In this document: one piece after another, positions 1-7,621 of the stretch
How positions within the stretch are numbered: position 1 is the first letter of the stretch
How the letters are laid out: each line of letters opens with the position of its first letter
NCBI GenBank assembly: GCA_024693225.1
Contig: JAILLI010000175.1
Span: forward strand, 1-37,162
Length of the DNA stretch: 37,162 nucleotides
Direction of reading: 5' to 3'
DNA from: Lachnospiraceae bacterium
Lineage (GTDB): Bacteria; Bacillota; Clostridia; Lachnospirales; Lachnospiraceae
Notes under the pieces: generated by a model
The model's database searches: none
Seen by the model: the letters and a program-made list of their open reading frames with translations, nothing else
Told to the model about the DNA's origin: nothing
Translations under genes and position numbers: made by a program

Positions 1-428
1 TCTATGTACTTATGTGAGAATGTAAAATCAACATGCCCCGGCTTACTCAGGGTGAATTGATAATAATTTCCATTTGTGGTATCCGTTATCGAGCCCGTGA
101 CCTCTGCATTGACACTTATGGGTGTCGCATCATCAAAGGACTGCCGATCAGCCTCCACTTCCGCAGCCTGTTCATTGCCATCCGCATACTCATCCGTATA
201 CCCATCAGTATTTCCATCGGTATTTCCAACTGCATTTTCATCTGCATATTCATCTGTATGCTCATCAGCATACTCATCTGCTGTATCAACTGCCTTATCA
301 TATTCCGTATCAGCTGCCCCGGGCTGGGTATTGCCGTCCTCCGGCAATTCGAAGCCCCATGCCACATCCGTCGGTACTGCCGAAAATACCAGAACTGCTG
401 CCAGTATAAACGCCAAATATCTCTTCAT
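1..428 (-). CDS. Secreted acidic-repeat protein, 3' end beyond window
   Basis: This partial minus-strand CDS starts at 428 and is open through base 1 (142 codons visible). A good ribosome site (AAGGAGG, 5 nt before ATG) fixes the start. Residues 1-25 form a signal peptide (MKRYLAFILAAVLVFSAVP). Residues about 40-85 are a low-complexity acidic stretch built from degenerate four-residue units such as ADEY, TDEY, ADEN and TDGN. After it comes what looks like the start of a beta-rich domain (SITDTTNGNYYQFTLSKPG), which resembles the opening of bacterial pre-peptidase C-terminal (PPC) domains. It is probably an exported surface or wall protein. The catalytic or binding part lies outside the window, so no function is assigned. 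Confidence 0.75.
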   Translation of the reverse strand, partial: MKRYLAFILAAVLVFSAVPTDVAWGFELPEDGNTQPGAADTEYDKAVDTADEYADEHTDEYADENAVGNTDGNTDGYTDEYADGNEQAAEVEADRQSFDDATPISVNAEVTGSITDTTNGNYYQFTLSKPGHVDFTFSHKYI

Positions 429-634
429 TTTTGCCTCCTTACCGCATACGATCGATCAAGGGTAACCAAGTGGTCTTATTATAGCAAGTTTCTACAACTA
501 TCTACAACTAAGTTTCAAAAAAAGGCGATCGGGGAAAACTACCCAACCGCCTCTTACAAACGTGCATCTGTCTAAAATCAAAGTAATACAAAAAGCCTAT
601 CCTGAAAAGACAGCTATAAGCAACCGAAGTTTGT

Positions 635-874
635 CTACTTAAAGATCTTGCGCGCTATCCATATGAGCAGGCATGCACCCGCAACGGAAATGATGATGGA
701 TCCGATCCAGCCCGATGCGCCTATACCTATAAGTCCACCTAACCAACCGCCCAGGCTTCCTCCAATAAGACCGATGATTATGTTGATCAGCATCGAGTGC
801 TTAGTGTCCATGATCTTGCCTGCAAGCCAGCCGGCAACACCGCCTATGATAACCGAAGTGATAAATGACCACAT
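635..874 (-). CDS. GlsB/YeaQ/YmgE family membrane protein
   Basis: A 79-residue, very hydrophobic, Gly-rich protein with three predicted membrane segments (SFITSVIIGGVAGWLAGKI, then a GLIGGSLGGWLGGLIG block, then IIISVAGACLLIWIARKIF). The Gly spacing and length match the transglycosylase-associated/GlsB/YeaQ family, small membrane proteins often linked to envelope or general stress. I chose ATG 874 (MWSF) over the longer TTG start at 895 because AAGGGGG sits about 10 nt before it. It ends in TAG. It stands alone, with no operon partner visible. The family assignment is firm, but the molecular role of the family is not well defined. Confidence 0.85.
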   Translation of the reverse strand: MWSFITSVIIGGVAGWLAGKIMDTKHSMLINIIIGLIGGSLGGWLGGLIGIGASGWIGSIIISVAGACLLIWIARKIFK

Positions 875-1010
875 GATACTAATTCCCCCTTTCAAGGATC
901 CGATTTTTCTTCATTATAACTTTAATACACAAGCGCGGCAAGTTTTCCGATTGAGCAGAAACGGGCTCAATTTATTGAGAGCGGGGATCATGGGACAGGG
1001 TACTGACAGA

Positions 1011-1146
1011 CTATAAGTTTTTGAAAACAGGCAGTTCATCTTCGCAGCATTCTTCTGCAGCATCAGCTGCCATATCAAAGCGATCCAGAGTGTCATAAGT
1101 ATTAATAAGCTGTTTGTTTGTCCGTATCTTTCTTTTTCACCGTCAT
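1011..1146 (-). pseudogene. Possible small gene split by a frameshift
   Basis: ATG 1146 follows GAGGGTG and reads MTVKKKDTDKQTAY before TAA. A different frame overlapping this end reads LINTYDTLDRFDMAADAAEE and on to a TAG at 1011. The second half is acidic, ends naturally and looks protein-like, and the two halves join by a one-base slip in the AAACAAACAG stretch. It lies just downstream of the Rpn-like gene on the same strand, so it may be a decayed downstream gene. This rests only on amino-acid plausibility. Confidence 0.25.
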
Positions 1147-1176
1147 CACCCTCTACCGTCTTAAATCAGGTGCCGG

Positions 1177-2082
1177 CTATTTGGCAGTTTCTTCCAATAC
1201 CCTTATCCTGGCTTCTAGCTCTTTAACACGGGCTTCAGCCTCATCGGCACGCCTTCGTTCCTTCTCTGTATTGGCACGTTCCTCTGCACGGCCTTCTGCG
1301 AGACCTTCTGCACGGCCTTCTGCGAGACCCGCTTCTAGGGCTTCCTGTTTCATTTCACGTTCTCTTTCCCAACTCTTCATAAACCTGCTGTTCACATCCT
1401 TCTTCAACTTTGTTTTCTTTACTATAATGTCAAGTTTCCTGGTATTGTCATCTGTTACATTGTCCTCGGTACTTCTGTTGATGTATCGCAGGAGTGTCCT
1501 GAGCTTTTTCTCTTCATCACCCGCATCCTCGGGAAGCCCTCCTTCCGTATACAGAAATATCCTTCTAACTCCGTCATCATATGGAATATGCGGATGTGTC
1601 TTTATGACTGTCCCCGCCTCATAGTACATAGCCCTCTCCCCGAACGGGTCAAACGACAGGATGAATATCGTTACAACCTCCGGAAGGCCGTCATAATCCA
1701 CACCCTTGTTAAGAAGCTGTACATCAATGAGGTCTCCGTAGTATCTGCTCCTCTTCGGAAGTCCCTTCCTGTGAGCGCTCTTTTTGTCGGGCTCCACGTC
1801 ATATACACTGATATCATCGTGTCCGTCATCGGTACTTCCCTTTTTCTCCGTGATATAGGCATCCATCCTTATCCCATGAGAGCTCTCGGATATGCCCGGC
1901 AACGCCTTCTGGGCAATATAATGCACATTCCTTACTTCACGCTTCAATACGCAACTCAGTATCATCCTGCATACTTCAAGTCCGTTCTTCTCATCGGCCA
2001 TGATCTCCGTGAAGAGAAAATCATCGATGACATTCATCTCCTCCAGTTGCTTTCTTGCCTCTTCTCTTTTTTCTTCTGTCAT
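1177..2082 (-). CDS. Rpn-like PD-(D/E)XK nuclease family protein
   Basis: This 301-residue protein starts at ATG 2082 (AGGAG 8 nt upstream, preferred over TTG 2100). The N-terminal FLFTEIMADEKNGLEVCRMIL segment, the GIRMDAYIT core, the DVEPDKKSAHRKGLPKRSRYY-type stretch and the DVQLLNKGVDY segment are typical of the PD-(D/E)XK family transposase/Rpn group. Proteins of this group are recombination-promoting nucleases, often multicopy in Lachnospiraceae. The C-terminal 70 residues are highly charged, with AEGRAEGLAEGRAEERA repeats running into a coiled coil. It is not flanked by recognisable IS ends, so I infer a domesticated or solitary copy. It ends in TAG. Confidence 0.85.
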   Translation of the reverse strand: MTEEKREEARKQLEEMNVIDDFLFTEIMADEKNGLEVCRMILSCVLKREVRNVHYIAQKALPGISESSHGIRMDAYITEKKGSTDDGHDDISVYDVEPDKKSAHRKGLPKRSRYYGDLIDVQLLNKGVDYDGLPEVVTIFILSFDPFGERAMYYEAGTVIKTHPHIPYDDGVRRIFLYTEGGLPEDAGDEEKKLRTLLRYINRSTEDNVTDDNTRKLDIIVKKTKLKKDVNSRFMKSWEREREMKQEALEAGLAEGRAEGLAEGRAEERANTEKERRRADEAEARVKELEARIRVLEETAK

Positions 2083-2165
2083 AGTCTCTTCTCCTTTCAA
2101 AATGGAAACTGCAGGAGAAAGACCATCTCTGCTCTGTCCTTTTCCTGCTTTGATTAAGTTTGTGG

Positions 2166-2249
2166 AATTAAAGCAGGAATTTTCAGATTAGAAAATGCAT
2201 GAATTGCAAATCAGACGCGGCAAGCCGCAGGAGAAATTCTGCTTTAATT
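2166..2249. repeat. Inverted repeat upstream of the Rpn-like gene
   Basis: AATTAAAGCAG (2166-2176) is repeated inverted as CTGCTTTAATT (2239-2249). The arms extend inward by about five more pairs with a one-base bulge. Inside the loop is a small perfect hairpin, GCGGCAAGCCGC. It lies between the divergent Rpn-like gene and the lipoprotein promoter. It could be an operator, a leader structure or a relic end of a small mobile element. Confidence 0.5.
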
Positions 2250-2308
2250 AGAATATTATCATTTCTGAATGTTCGTTTCAATGATTATTTCCAACTGTCC
2301 CGTTTGTC

Positions 2309-2338
2309 TTGATAAGAACCGGAAAACACTGATATAAT
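2309..2338 (+). promoter_or_regulatory. Sigma-A-type promoter with extended -10
   Basis: TTGATA (2309-2314), an 18-nt spacer and TATAAT (2333-2338) preceded by TGA (extended -10). It lies about 80 nt before the lipoprotein start at 2420, in the right orientation. Confidence 0.65.
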
Positions 2339-2419
2339 CGGTATTAGAGGTATTGCGGATACCCAAGGAGATCATTTCCATCCTTGAGAGGTGATAAGCA
2401 TTTTCGGAAGGTGAAATAT

Positions 2420-3100
2420 ATGAAGCTTATGATTTCAATGATAGTGTTACTTATGCTCTTTTCTCTTTCAATGACCGGATGCGCCGGTATGGCTGCAGCA
2501 GGTGATGCATATACGTACGATGTTATGAAGGTTTCGGGGGATATTGACTGGGATACGATTCCCGTTATTCCCATAAACGAGGTGCTCTGGACGGAGGATT
2601 ATGGGATCCGTGCCACCGGCCAGCTATGTTATGATGATGAATACCTCTATGTTCACCAGTACGCTGTCGAAAAGGAAATACGTGCCGAAAACACAGAGCC
2701 GCTCTCTCCGGTCTATGAAGACAGCTGCCTGGAATTCTTCTTTAAGCTTGATGACAGCCCTAATTACTTCAATTTTGAGATCAATCCGAACGGATGCCTT
2801 GGTACCGGATTCGGTCCCAAAAAGACAGACCGGATCAGTATCACAAGGGGCGATGAGGCAGAGTATTATGATATCCGCACAGACAGAACGGCTGACGGAT
2901 GGGAAGTTTTTTACAGAATACCGTTAAAATACATACAGCTTTTTTATCCCGATTACAAATTTGTGGGCAGCCTGTCTGCAAATATGTATAAATGCGGAAA
3001 TAAGACCGTGCACAAGCATTATCTGTCCTGGTCACCGATAGACCTTGCAACGCCCAACTTCCACTGTCCCGAATACTTTGGCAGGATCAATTTCAAGTAA
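2420..3100 (+). CDS. CBM9-like lipoprotein
   Basis: The 226-residue protein starts at ATG 2420, 6 nt after GGAAGG; the in-frame TTG at 2384 is less likely. Residues 1-20 are a lipoprotein signal with lipobox LSMTGC, so the mature protein is probably lipid-anchored outside the membrane. The rest is one beta-rich domain with features of carbohydrate-binding family 9-like proteins: SGDIDWDTIP near the start, YLYVHQYAVEKEI, then DSCLEFFF, FNFEINPNG, GWEVFYRIPL and a final GRINF. Such domains bind sugars or sit in polysaccharide-degradation systems. No partner enzyme is adjacent, so the ligand is unknown. Confidence 0.75.
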   Translation: MKLMISMIVLLMLFSLSMTGCAGMAAAGDAYTYDVMKVSGDIDWDTIPVIPINEVLWTEDYGIRATGQLCYDDEYLYVHQYAVEKEIRAENTEPLSPVYEDSCLEFFFKLDDSPNYFNFEINPNGCLGTGFGPKKTDRISITRGDEAEYYDIRTDRTADGWEVFYRIPLKYIQLFYPDYKFVGSLSANMYKCGNKTVHKHYLSWSPIDLATPNFHCPEYFGRINFK

Positions 3101-3139
3101 CAGAAAAGGCGGCACAAGAAACAGTAAAAAGGTCATCAG

Positions 3140-3922
3140 TCAAGGCTCAACAACAACTTCCGAGACAGCTACAAGTGTAGCTGCTCCGCTTATGCTTATC
3201 CGCCCATTCCCATGCAATTCGCAGTACAGATGCCCTCCTCTTTTGGATGCCTGATATGCATGGATCTTTGTCTTACCGAGCTCCTTTGACCAGTAATCCG
3301 CTATCTGGCAATGAGCTGAACCGCAAACAGGATCTTCAGGGACCATGAGTTCAGGAAAGAAACTTCGCGATACGCAATCTGCGTCCGTCCCCTGTGCAGT
3401 GGTACTCTGGCCACGTCCCGGAAGATGAGCCAGCCTGATCTGATCCGGGTTCATTCTCCGGATCTGATCTTCAGACTCAAATATGCAGACCAAATCTGTT
3501 CCAAGGATAGCTTTTAACGGTCTGATGCCAAATGCACTCTCCATCTCATCGGTTACCGGAACCTCATGCTGGTCGTGCACGGGGAAATTCATCTCATACA
3601 GGTCATCTCTTCTTACGACAGTCAGTTTTCCGCTTTTTGTATCAAACTCAATAACGTCCTTATCCTGTTCAAAGTAATTGAATATCACAAAAGAAGAGGC
3701 CAGCGTTGCATGGCCACACAGATCCACTTCAGAAGCCGGAGTAAACCACCTGAGATGATATCCCTGCTCTTCCTTGACAATGAAAGCTGTTTCACTCAGA
3801 TTATTCTCCATAGCCAGGTTCTTCATGAATTCTTCCGCAGGCCACTTATCCATCACGCAAACTGCCGCCGGATTGCCTGAAAACGGCTTGTCCGTAAAAG
3901 CATCAACTATATACTGTCTCAT
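3140..3922 (-). CDS. PhzF family isomerase/epimerase
   Basis: 260 residues, the usual PhzF length, with GGAGG 7 nt before ATG 3922. The N-terminal motif VDAFTDKPFSGNPAAVC and the catalytic Glu region NNLSETAFI (about residue 45) are clear. The DLCGHATLA motif (about residue 70) and the C-terminal PVCGSAHCQIA and GGHLYCEL motifs complete the two-lobed DapF-like fold. PhzF proteins isomerise small acidic metabolites in the cytoplasm; the substrate of this paralogue cannot be read from sequence. It is convergent with the lipoprotein gene and monocistronic. Confidence 0.93.
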   Translation of the reverse strand: MRQYIVDAFTDKPFSGNPAAVCVMDKWPAEEFMKNLAMENNLSETAFIVKEEQGYHLRWFTPASEVDLCGHATLASSFVIFNYFEQDKDVIEFDTKSGKLTVVRRDDLYEMNFPVHDQHEVPVTDEMESAFGIRPLKAILGTDLVCIFESEDQIRRMNPDQIRLAHLPGRGQSTTAQGTDADCVSRSFFPELMVPEDPVCGSAHCQIADYWSKELGKTKIHAYQASKRGGHLYCELHGNGRISISGAATLVAVSEVVVEP

Positions 3923-3968
3923 ATTATTTCCTCCACAGATCGCTATTTACCATCGTCAAAATATAAGC

Positions 3969-3989
3969 ATCCCGCACAGAATGCGGGAT
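3969..3989. other. Perfect 8-bp hairpin between two minus-strand genes
   Basis: ATCCCGCA and TGCGGGAT flank a five-base loop. It lies 47 nt upstream of the PhzF start on the minus strand and downstream of the Tgase terminator. No T-run follows directly, so it is more likely a leader structure or operator than a terminator. Confidence 0.4.
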
Positions 3990-4016
3990 ATCGGATGGAG
4001 TTTTCCTGCCGCACCA

Positions 4017-4052
4017 TTATAAAAGGGAGACAGAGACCCGTCCCTGTCTCCC
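4017..4052 (-). terminator. Rho-independent terminator of the Tgase-fold gene
   Basis: On the minus strand GGGAGACAG pairs with CTGTCTCCC (4025-4052) and is followed at once by TTTTAT. It lies 15 nt after the stop at 4068. Confidence 0.85.
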
Positions 4053-4067
4053 TCCGGCTGCTGTACC

Positions 4068-5195
4068 TTAATAATCCTTCTTGGCCTTGGGATAGAACTT
4101 GTTATACTTGGAGTAAACAGTATGCTCTCCGTCCTTTTTCATGGTGGAATCGCTCTTAAGGAAGTATCTCAGATTAAAACCGCGTACACCATCCTCCTCC
4201 CAATCAAGAACCACATCAGACTTATAAGGGTCAACATTGTACCATTTTTTATTGATCTTTACTCTGACCCAGTGTCCGCAGTTCTGATTATCCTTATCTC
4301 CCAGAACAGTATACGCTTCCAGACCGGACAGCCTTGCAAGTGCAGTGAATGTCACAGCATAGCTTTCCTTATATCCTTTATTTCTTGTACCGTAAACAGT
4401 ATCAAGCAGTCCCGGGTAGTTTCCGCCACCCTGCTCAAGTCTGTTACAGAGGATCTCTAGGATCTTGTAAGCTTTTACGTAATCACCGTTTTCCTTTCTT
4501 ACTATCTTTGCGTAAGCATCAAGATTCTTGGCAATACTTTCGCCTCTTTCCTTTATTTTGGCAGGAGTTTTGGTATCATCTGAAATCCGGGCGTAATACT
4601 TATATTTTGACCTTTTTGCATCTGCCGGGGCTGACAATCCGATAGTTATGAAAAAGGCCTGTGGATTATCCAGTTTGTATATATCATATACTTTTTCAAA
4701 CAGGTTATGATCTGCTTTTGCCACATAAAACGGCTTGGTTATCTTGTAGGAAGTTCCTTTTTCCTTACCGAACTTTCCGCCGCTGTAGAGTATACGGTTT
4801 ATCTCTTTGTCGATCTTATCGTATAACTTTTTCTCTTTTTTAGAGAGCTTATTATACATGTAGCTCTTGTTCTTCCTGCCGCCTGACTTCTTTAAGATGC
4901 CCGCAGCACTTTTCGATATCTTTTTTCTTCCTGTTGCATTATCGACCGAAGCATTCAAATCATCATCAGATGCAGTCTCAGCATCATCTTCAAAGGCAGC
5001 TTCATCGGCATCAAGGCTCGCTTCACTATTTATCATTTCATCCAAAGATGCCGTATCTTCACCTGTCGCATTTTCTTCAACAGATAAGGCCTCTCCGTCA
5101 AGGACTTCAAGTTCTTCGGCACCGACGGTAACAGTGCCAAACAGCATCGTTGCTGCAAGCATGGCAGCTATGATCTTTCCGGCTTTTCTCTTCAT
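4068..5195 (-). CDS. Secreted transglutaminase-fold protein lacking catalytic Cys
   Basis: A 375-residue exported protein. I chose ATG 5195 (AAGGAG 7 nt upstream) over the adjacent ATG 5198. It has a signal peptide (residues 1-25), an acidic linker to about residue 85 and a basic Lys-rich stretch to about residue 130. The C-terminal half matches the transglutaminase-like (papain-fold) core: SYAVTFTALARLSGLEAYTV, then CGHWVRVKINKKWYNVDPY. The His (GHW) and Asp (VDPY) of the triad are present. The usual G-V-C-x-x-Y-A motif reads GYKESYA, with Lys where Cys should be. The nearest Cys is just before the His. I infer a non-catalytic binding protein, or one that uses an alternative nucleophile. Confidence 0.75.
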   Translation of the reverse strand: MKRKAGKIIAAMLAATMLFGTVTVGAEELEVLDGEALSVEENATGEDTASLDEMINSEASLDADEAAFEDDAETASDDDLNASVDNATGRKKISKSAAGILKKSGGRKNKSYMYNKLSKKEKKLYDKIDKEINRILYSGGKFGKEKGTSYKITKPFYVAKADHNLFEKVYDIYKLDNPQAFFITIGLSAPADAKRSKYKYYARISDDTKTPAKIKERGESIAKNLDAYAKIVRKENGDYVKAYKILEILCNRLEQGGGNYPGLLDTVYGTRNKGYKESYAVTFTALARLSGLEAYTVLGDKDNQNCGHWVRVKINKKWYNVDPYKSDVVLDWEEDGVRGFNLRYFLKSDSTMKKDGEHTVYSKYNKFYPKAKKDY

Positions 5196-5268
5196 CATCA
5201 ATCTCCTTTGCTCGTGTTTAAACCGCAACCTGTTTCATCATCAGGTTATAGTGGGTCCCTGTTTATGG

Positions 5269-5274
5269 ATTATA
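5269..5274 (-). promoter_or_regulatory. Probable extended -10 element for the Tgase-fold gene
   Basis: The minus strand reads TGATATAAT about 75 nt before the start at 5195; no good -35 is visible. The leader contains the inverted repeat AACCTG/CAGGTT about 25-45 nt before the ribosome site. Confidence 0.4.
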
Positions 5275-5318
5275 TCACCTTTAGTTGTTATATTCATCTA
5301 CTTTTCATCCTATGCTTT

Positions 5319-5855
5319 CTACTCTATGACCACAAATGTCGTTTTGCCGAATGCGTCAAAAAGCCTGACTACAGCCGAATACATCAGGCCCAGACTGTAG
5401 ATGATAAGTGCCGTATTTGACCGTCTTATGAATATCAGGCATGCTATCGCAAGGATAAAGTTCACTATTCCATGGAAAAACTTCATCTTCCACGGCCCGT
5501 CAACCGTTCTCCGTGCTTCCATGGATCTAAGGATCTCCACCACACCCGAAAAAGCATGGATACCGATCAGATACAGAAGAATGTATATCTTGGGCACATT
5601 TGTGAAGGAGCCTGTGATTATCGCAAAATCCAGGATTATCACTCCCTGGATCAGGATCATCTTGCCTCCGACCATATGTCTTGCCATCCTGAAATAAAAA
5701 ACAATATCTTTTATCCCGGCTATTGCAAGTCCGATCGATAATATACCCACAACGATCCTGTACGCGTCATCCGACGGATTGATGAAAAAGAAAAGTGCGA
5801 CCGCGAACATGATCAGGCTGAACAGTATCTTTTTTATCCTCTGATAAACCGTCAT
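5319..5855 (-). CDS. HdeD-like (DUF308) six-TM membrane protein
   Basis: 178 residues, mostly hydrophobic, with six predicted membrane helices: about 10-25, 33-54, 65-82, 90-110, 127-143 and 148-168. The pattern and length fit the DUF308/HdeD group, whose biochemical role is poorly known. Its ATG overlaps the stop of the upstream DUF6765 gene by the ATGA arrangement, so the two are translationally coupled. GAGGG lies 7 nt before the start. It is the last gene of a three-gene operon and ends in TAG. Confidence 0.7.
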   Translation of the reverse strand: MTVYQRIKKILFSLIMFAVALFFFINPSDDAYRIVVGILSIGLAIAGIKDIVFYFRMARHMVGGKMILIQGVIILDFAIITGSFTNVPKIYILLYLIGIHAFSGVVEILRSMEARRTVDGPWKMKFFHGIVNFILAIACLIFIRRSNTALIIYSLGLMYSAVVRLFDAFGKTTFVVIE

Positions 5856-6958
5856 TTATCAACCCTCTTTTTCTTTGAAAAACCGGCAAGCATGTTCCCT
5901 GACCTGAATATCTCGTCAATGACCATACCCTTATGAGCTAATGCTCCAAGTATAAACCTGCCCAAAAAGGTATTATCCCTCTCTTCCTTCAGGCTGTTTG
6001 TATACTCCTCAAAATATGCATCCATTGAATAATCCCTTATGGTCTGTCCCGATAACTCCTCACCAAATGCTTTCCAGTCATCGCATGCTATGATCTGCCT
6101 CTTTTCTATTATCTCCTTTATACGTGGCAGATACGGTTCTATGGCATCCTCATCATATGTATCCTTTTTGAAAGCATCATATTCTCCGCGGATATACTTC
6201 ATCGCATATATCATCTGCGTAAATGCTTTTATGTAATCGGAGGGATTATCCTTAATGATCTCTTCATATTCTCCCCATGCGGGAAGATATCTGTATCTTG
6301 CAAAACTGTAATCCGGAAGGTGACCGGCCCGGCCATGGCCCAAGTTCATTATCGTATTCTCGCTGCTCTGATACAGGCTGTTGGTGTAGATACTGTTATC
6401 AAGATCATCCGGCGTGGAGGTCTTATGCACGAATCTGATCTGCTTTTCCTTATATCCGTCCCCATCCGGAAGGAGCTCGTAAAATACATGATCCGTGTTG
6501 TTAATGACCAGAGAAGGGGTTCCGGCAAAATTCGCATGAGCCCATGTGTCCGCAAGAACGTGCATGGCAATACCGACCGACTGTAAGGGTTTGCCTTTTG
6601 CAAGTTCCACTGTCTTTACCACAAGATCCCCGTTTGGTCCGCATATGAGCCTGTACTTGTTCAGATAAGCCTTGGAGCACTTTTTCCTAACGGCATACAG
6701 GTCCCTTGGAAGAAAATGAAAAGGTGCCCAGATCCTCGTTATATCCTGAAGTCCTATCGGATCCGTCCTTGCATCCATCATTTCAAGCTGCATCTGTGTA
6801 GTCGCTGCATCTGACGGCCCCTTGATCTTTGCAAGCAATGTCCTTGTGCAGTGATCGACAAACTGGGCACTGTAAGCTATATCCAGGCTCTCTTCATGCA
6901 AATAGCCTGCAATATATGCCGCACAATATGTCGCGTAATAATGAAAATCCATCTGCAT
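5852..6958 (-). CDS. DUF6765 family protein
   Basis: 368 residues from ATG 6958 (MQMDFHYYATYCAAYIAGY), with AGGAG 10 nt upstream overlapping the stop of the preceding gene. The opening block, the AYSAQFVDHCTRT stretch, the FHFLPRD segment and GIAMHVLADTWAHANFAG are the hallmarks I associate with DUF6765. The repeated His residues, including HVLADTWAHANF, recall zinc-dependent phospholipase C / S1-P1 nuclease-like all-helical folds. A metal-dependent hydrolase role is therefore possible but not shown. There is no signal peptide. It is the middle gene of the operon 7463-5319. Confidence 0.75.
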   Translation of the reverse strand: MQMDFHYYATYCAAYIAGYLHEESLDIAYSAQFVDHCTRTLLAKIKGPSDAATTQMQLEMMDARTDPIGLQDITRIWAPFHFLPRDLYAVRKKCSKAYLNKYRLICGPNGDLVVKTVELAKGKPLQSVGIAMHVLADTWAHANFAGTPSLVINNTDHVFYELLPDGDGYKEKQIRFVHKTSTPDDLDNSIYTNSLYQSSENTIMNLGHGRAGHLPDYSFARYRYLPAWGEYEEIIKDNPSDYIKAFTQMIYAMKYIRGEYDAFKKDTYDEDAIEPYLPRIKEIIEKRQIIACDDWKAFGEELSGQTIRDYSMDAYFEEYTNSLKEERDNTFLGRFILGALAHKGMVIDEIFRSGNMLAGFSKKKRVDK

Positions 6959-6965
6959 GATCCGT

Positions 6966-7463
6966 TCACTCCTGCTCGCGTAATGAGTTGATCTGTCTGA
7001 TCTTTCGTGTATTTGATACAACAAGCCACAGGACATAGACCGAAGTCAGATCAACGATAAACGAAGCAATTGTAGTTTCAATGTTTTTCGGATCCTTCAG
7101 TTCATATATGTAGGCAAACATACCAATGACTGAAAGGACCAACAGGATGATCGCCGCTTTATAGTACCCCTTTTTATACTTTTCACCCCTGGCGGCCTTT
7201 GAGGCATTAAGCCCGATATAGAGGTGGAGTTTAAAAATGAGCAGAAAGATAAGCAGGATCGCTGCTATTATCGCTATAAGGACACCGACAACGATCGCCA
7301 TGTCCTCTCCGGCGAATCCTTCAAGATTGATCTCATTTTTTCCTTCGATCATCACATGCATGATGACCTTCAGAACATCCCAGGCTCCAAGTATTGCTAC
7401 CCCGAGCCCTCCCACATTAAGATCATCTTCATAACGTCTGAGCTTAACTTTATCCTTATCCAT
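6966..7463 (-). CDS. Four-TM membrane protein of unknown function
   Basis: 165 residues with a charged N-terminus (MDKDKVKLRRYEDDLN). Four hydrophobic segments lie at about 18-38, 55-82, 103-121 and 132-150, the last followed by a basic tail. AAGGA sits 7 nt before ATG 7463. It is the first gene of an operon with the DUF6765 gene (start 7 nt past this stop) and the HdeD-like gene. I do not recognise a family. The tight coupling suggests the three form one membrane-associated unit. Confidence 0.7.
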   Translation of the reverse strand: MDKDKVKLRRYEDDLNVGGLGVAILGAWDVLKVIMHVMIEGKNEINLEGFAGEDMAIVVGVLIAIIAAILLIFLLIFKLHLYIGLNASKAARGEKYKKGYYKAAIILLVLSVIGMFAYIYELKDPKNIETTIASFIVDLTSVYVLWLVVSNTRKIRQINSLREQE

Positions 7464-7543
7464 TGTTCATCCTTTCATGCTCACTTATCTTAACACAAAA
7501 TCACAGTAAAATGGCATATTACTCTGTTTTGCCTCAATATTTT

Positions 7544-7558
7544 GCTTTTGGCAAAAGC
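7544..7558. other. Small inverted repeat upstream of sortase
   Basis: GCTTTT-GGC-AAAAGC lies about 65 nt before the sortase start, in the divergent intergenic region 7464-7621. It is a candidate operator or part of a promoter. No convincing -35/-10 pair is visible there. Confidence 0.3.
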
Positions 7559-7621
7559 CGATCTGTGGTATCATTGCGGCAGGTACAAAGGCTGCAGGAT
7601 TAAGGTATTCCGGAAAGAACC

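Noticed and set aside
33-575. Plus-strand ORFs over the first 575 bases
   Set aside because: They are shadows of the repeat-rich signal-peptide gene on the minus strand, which has a ribosome site and a signal sequence.
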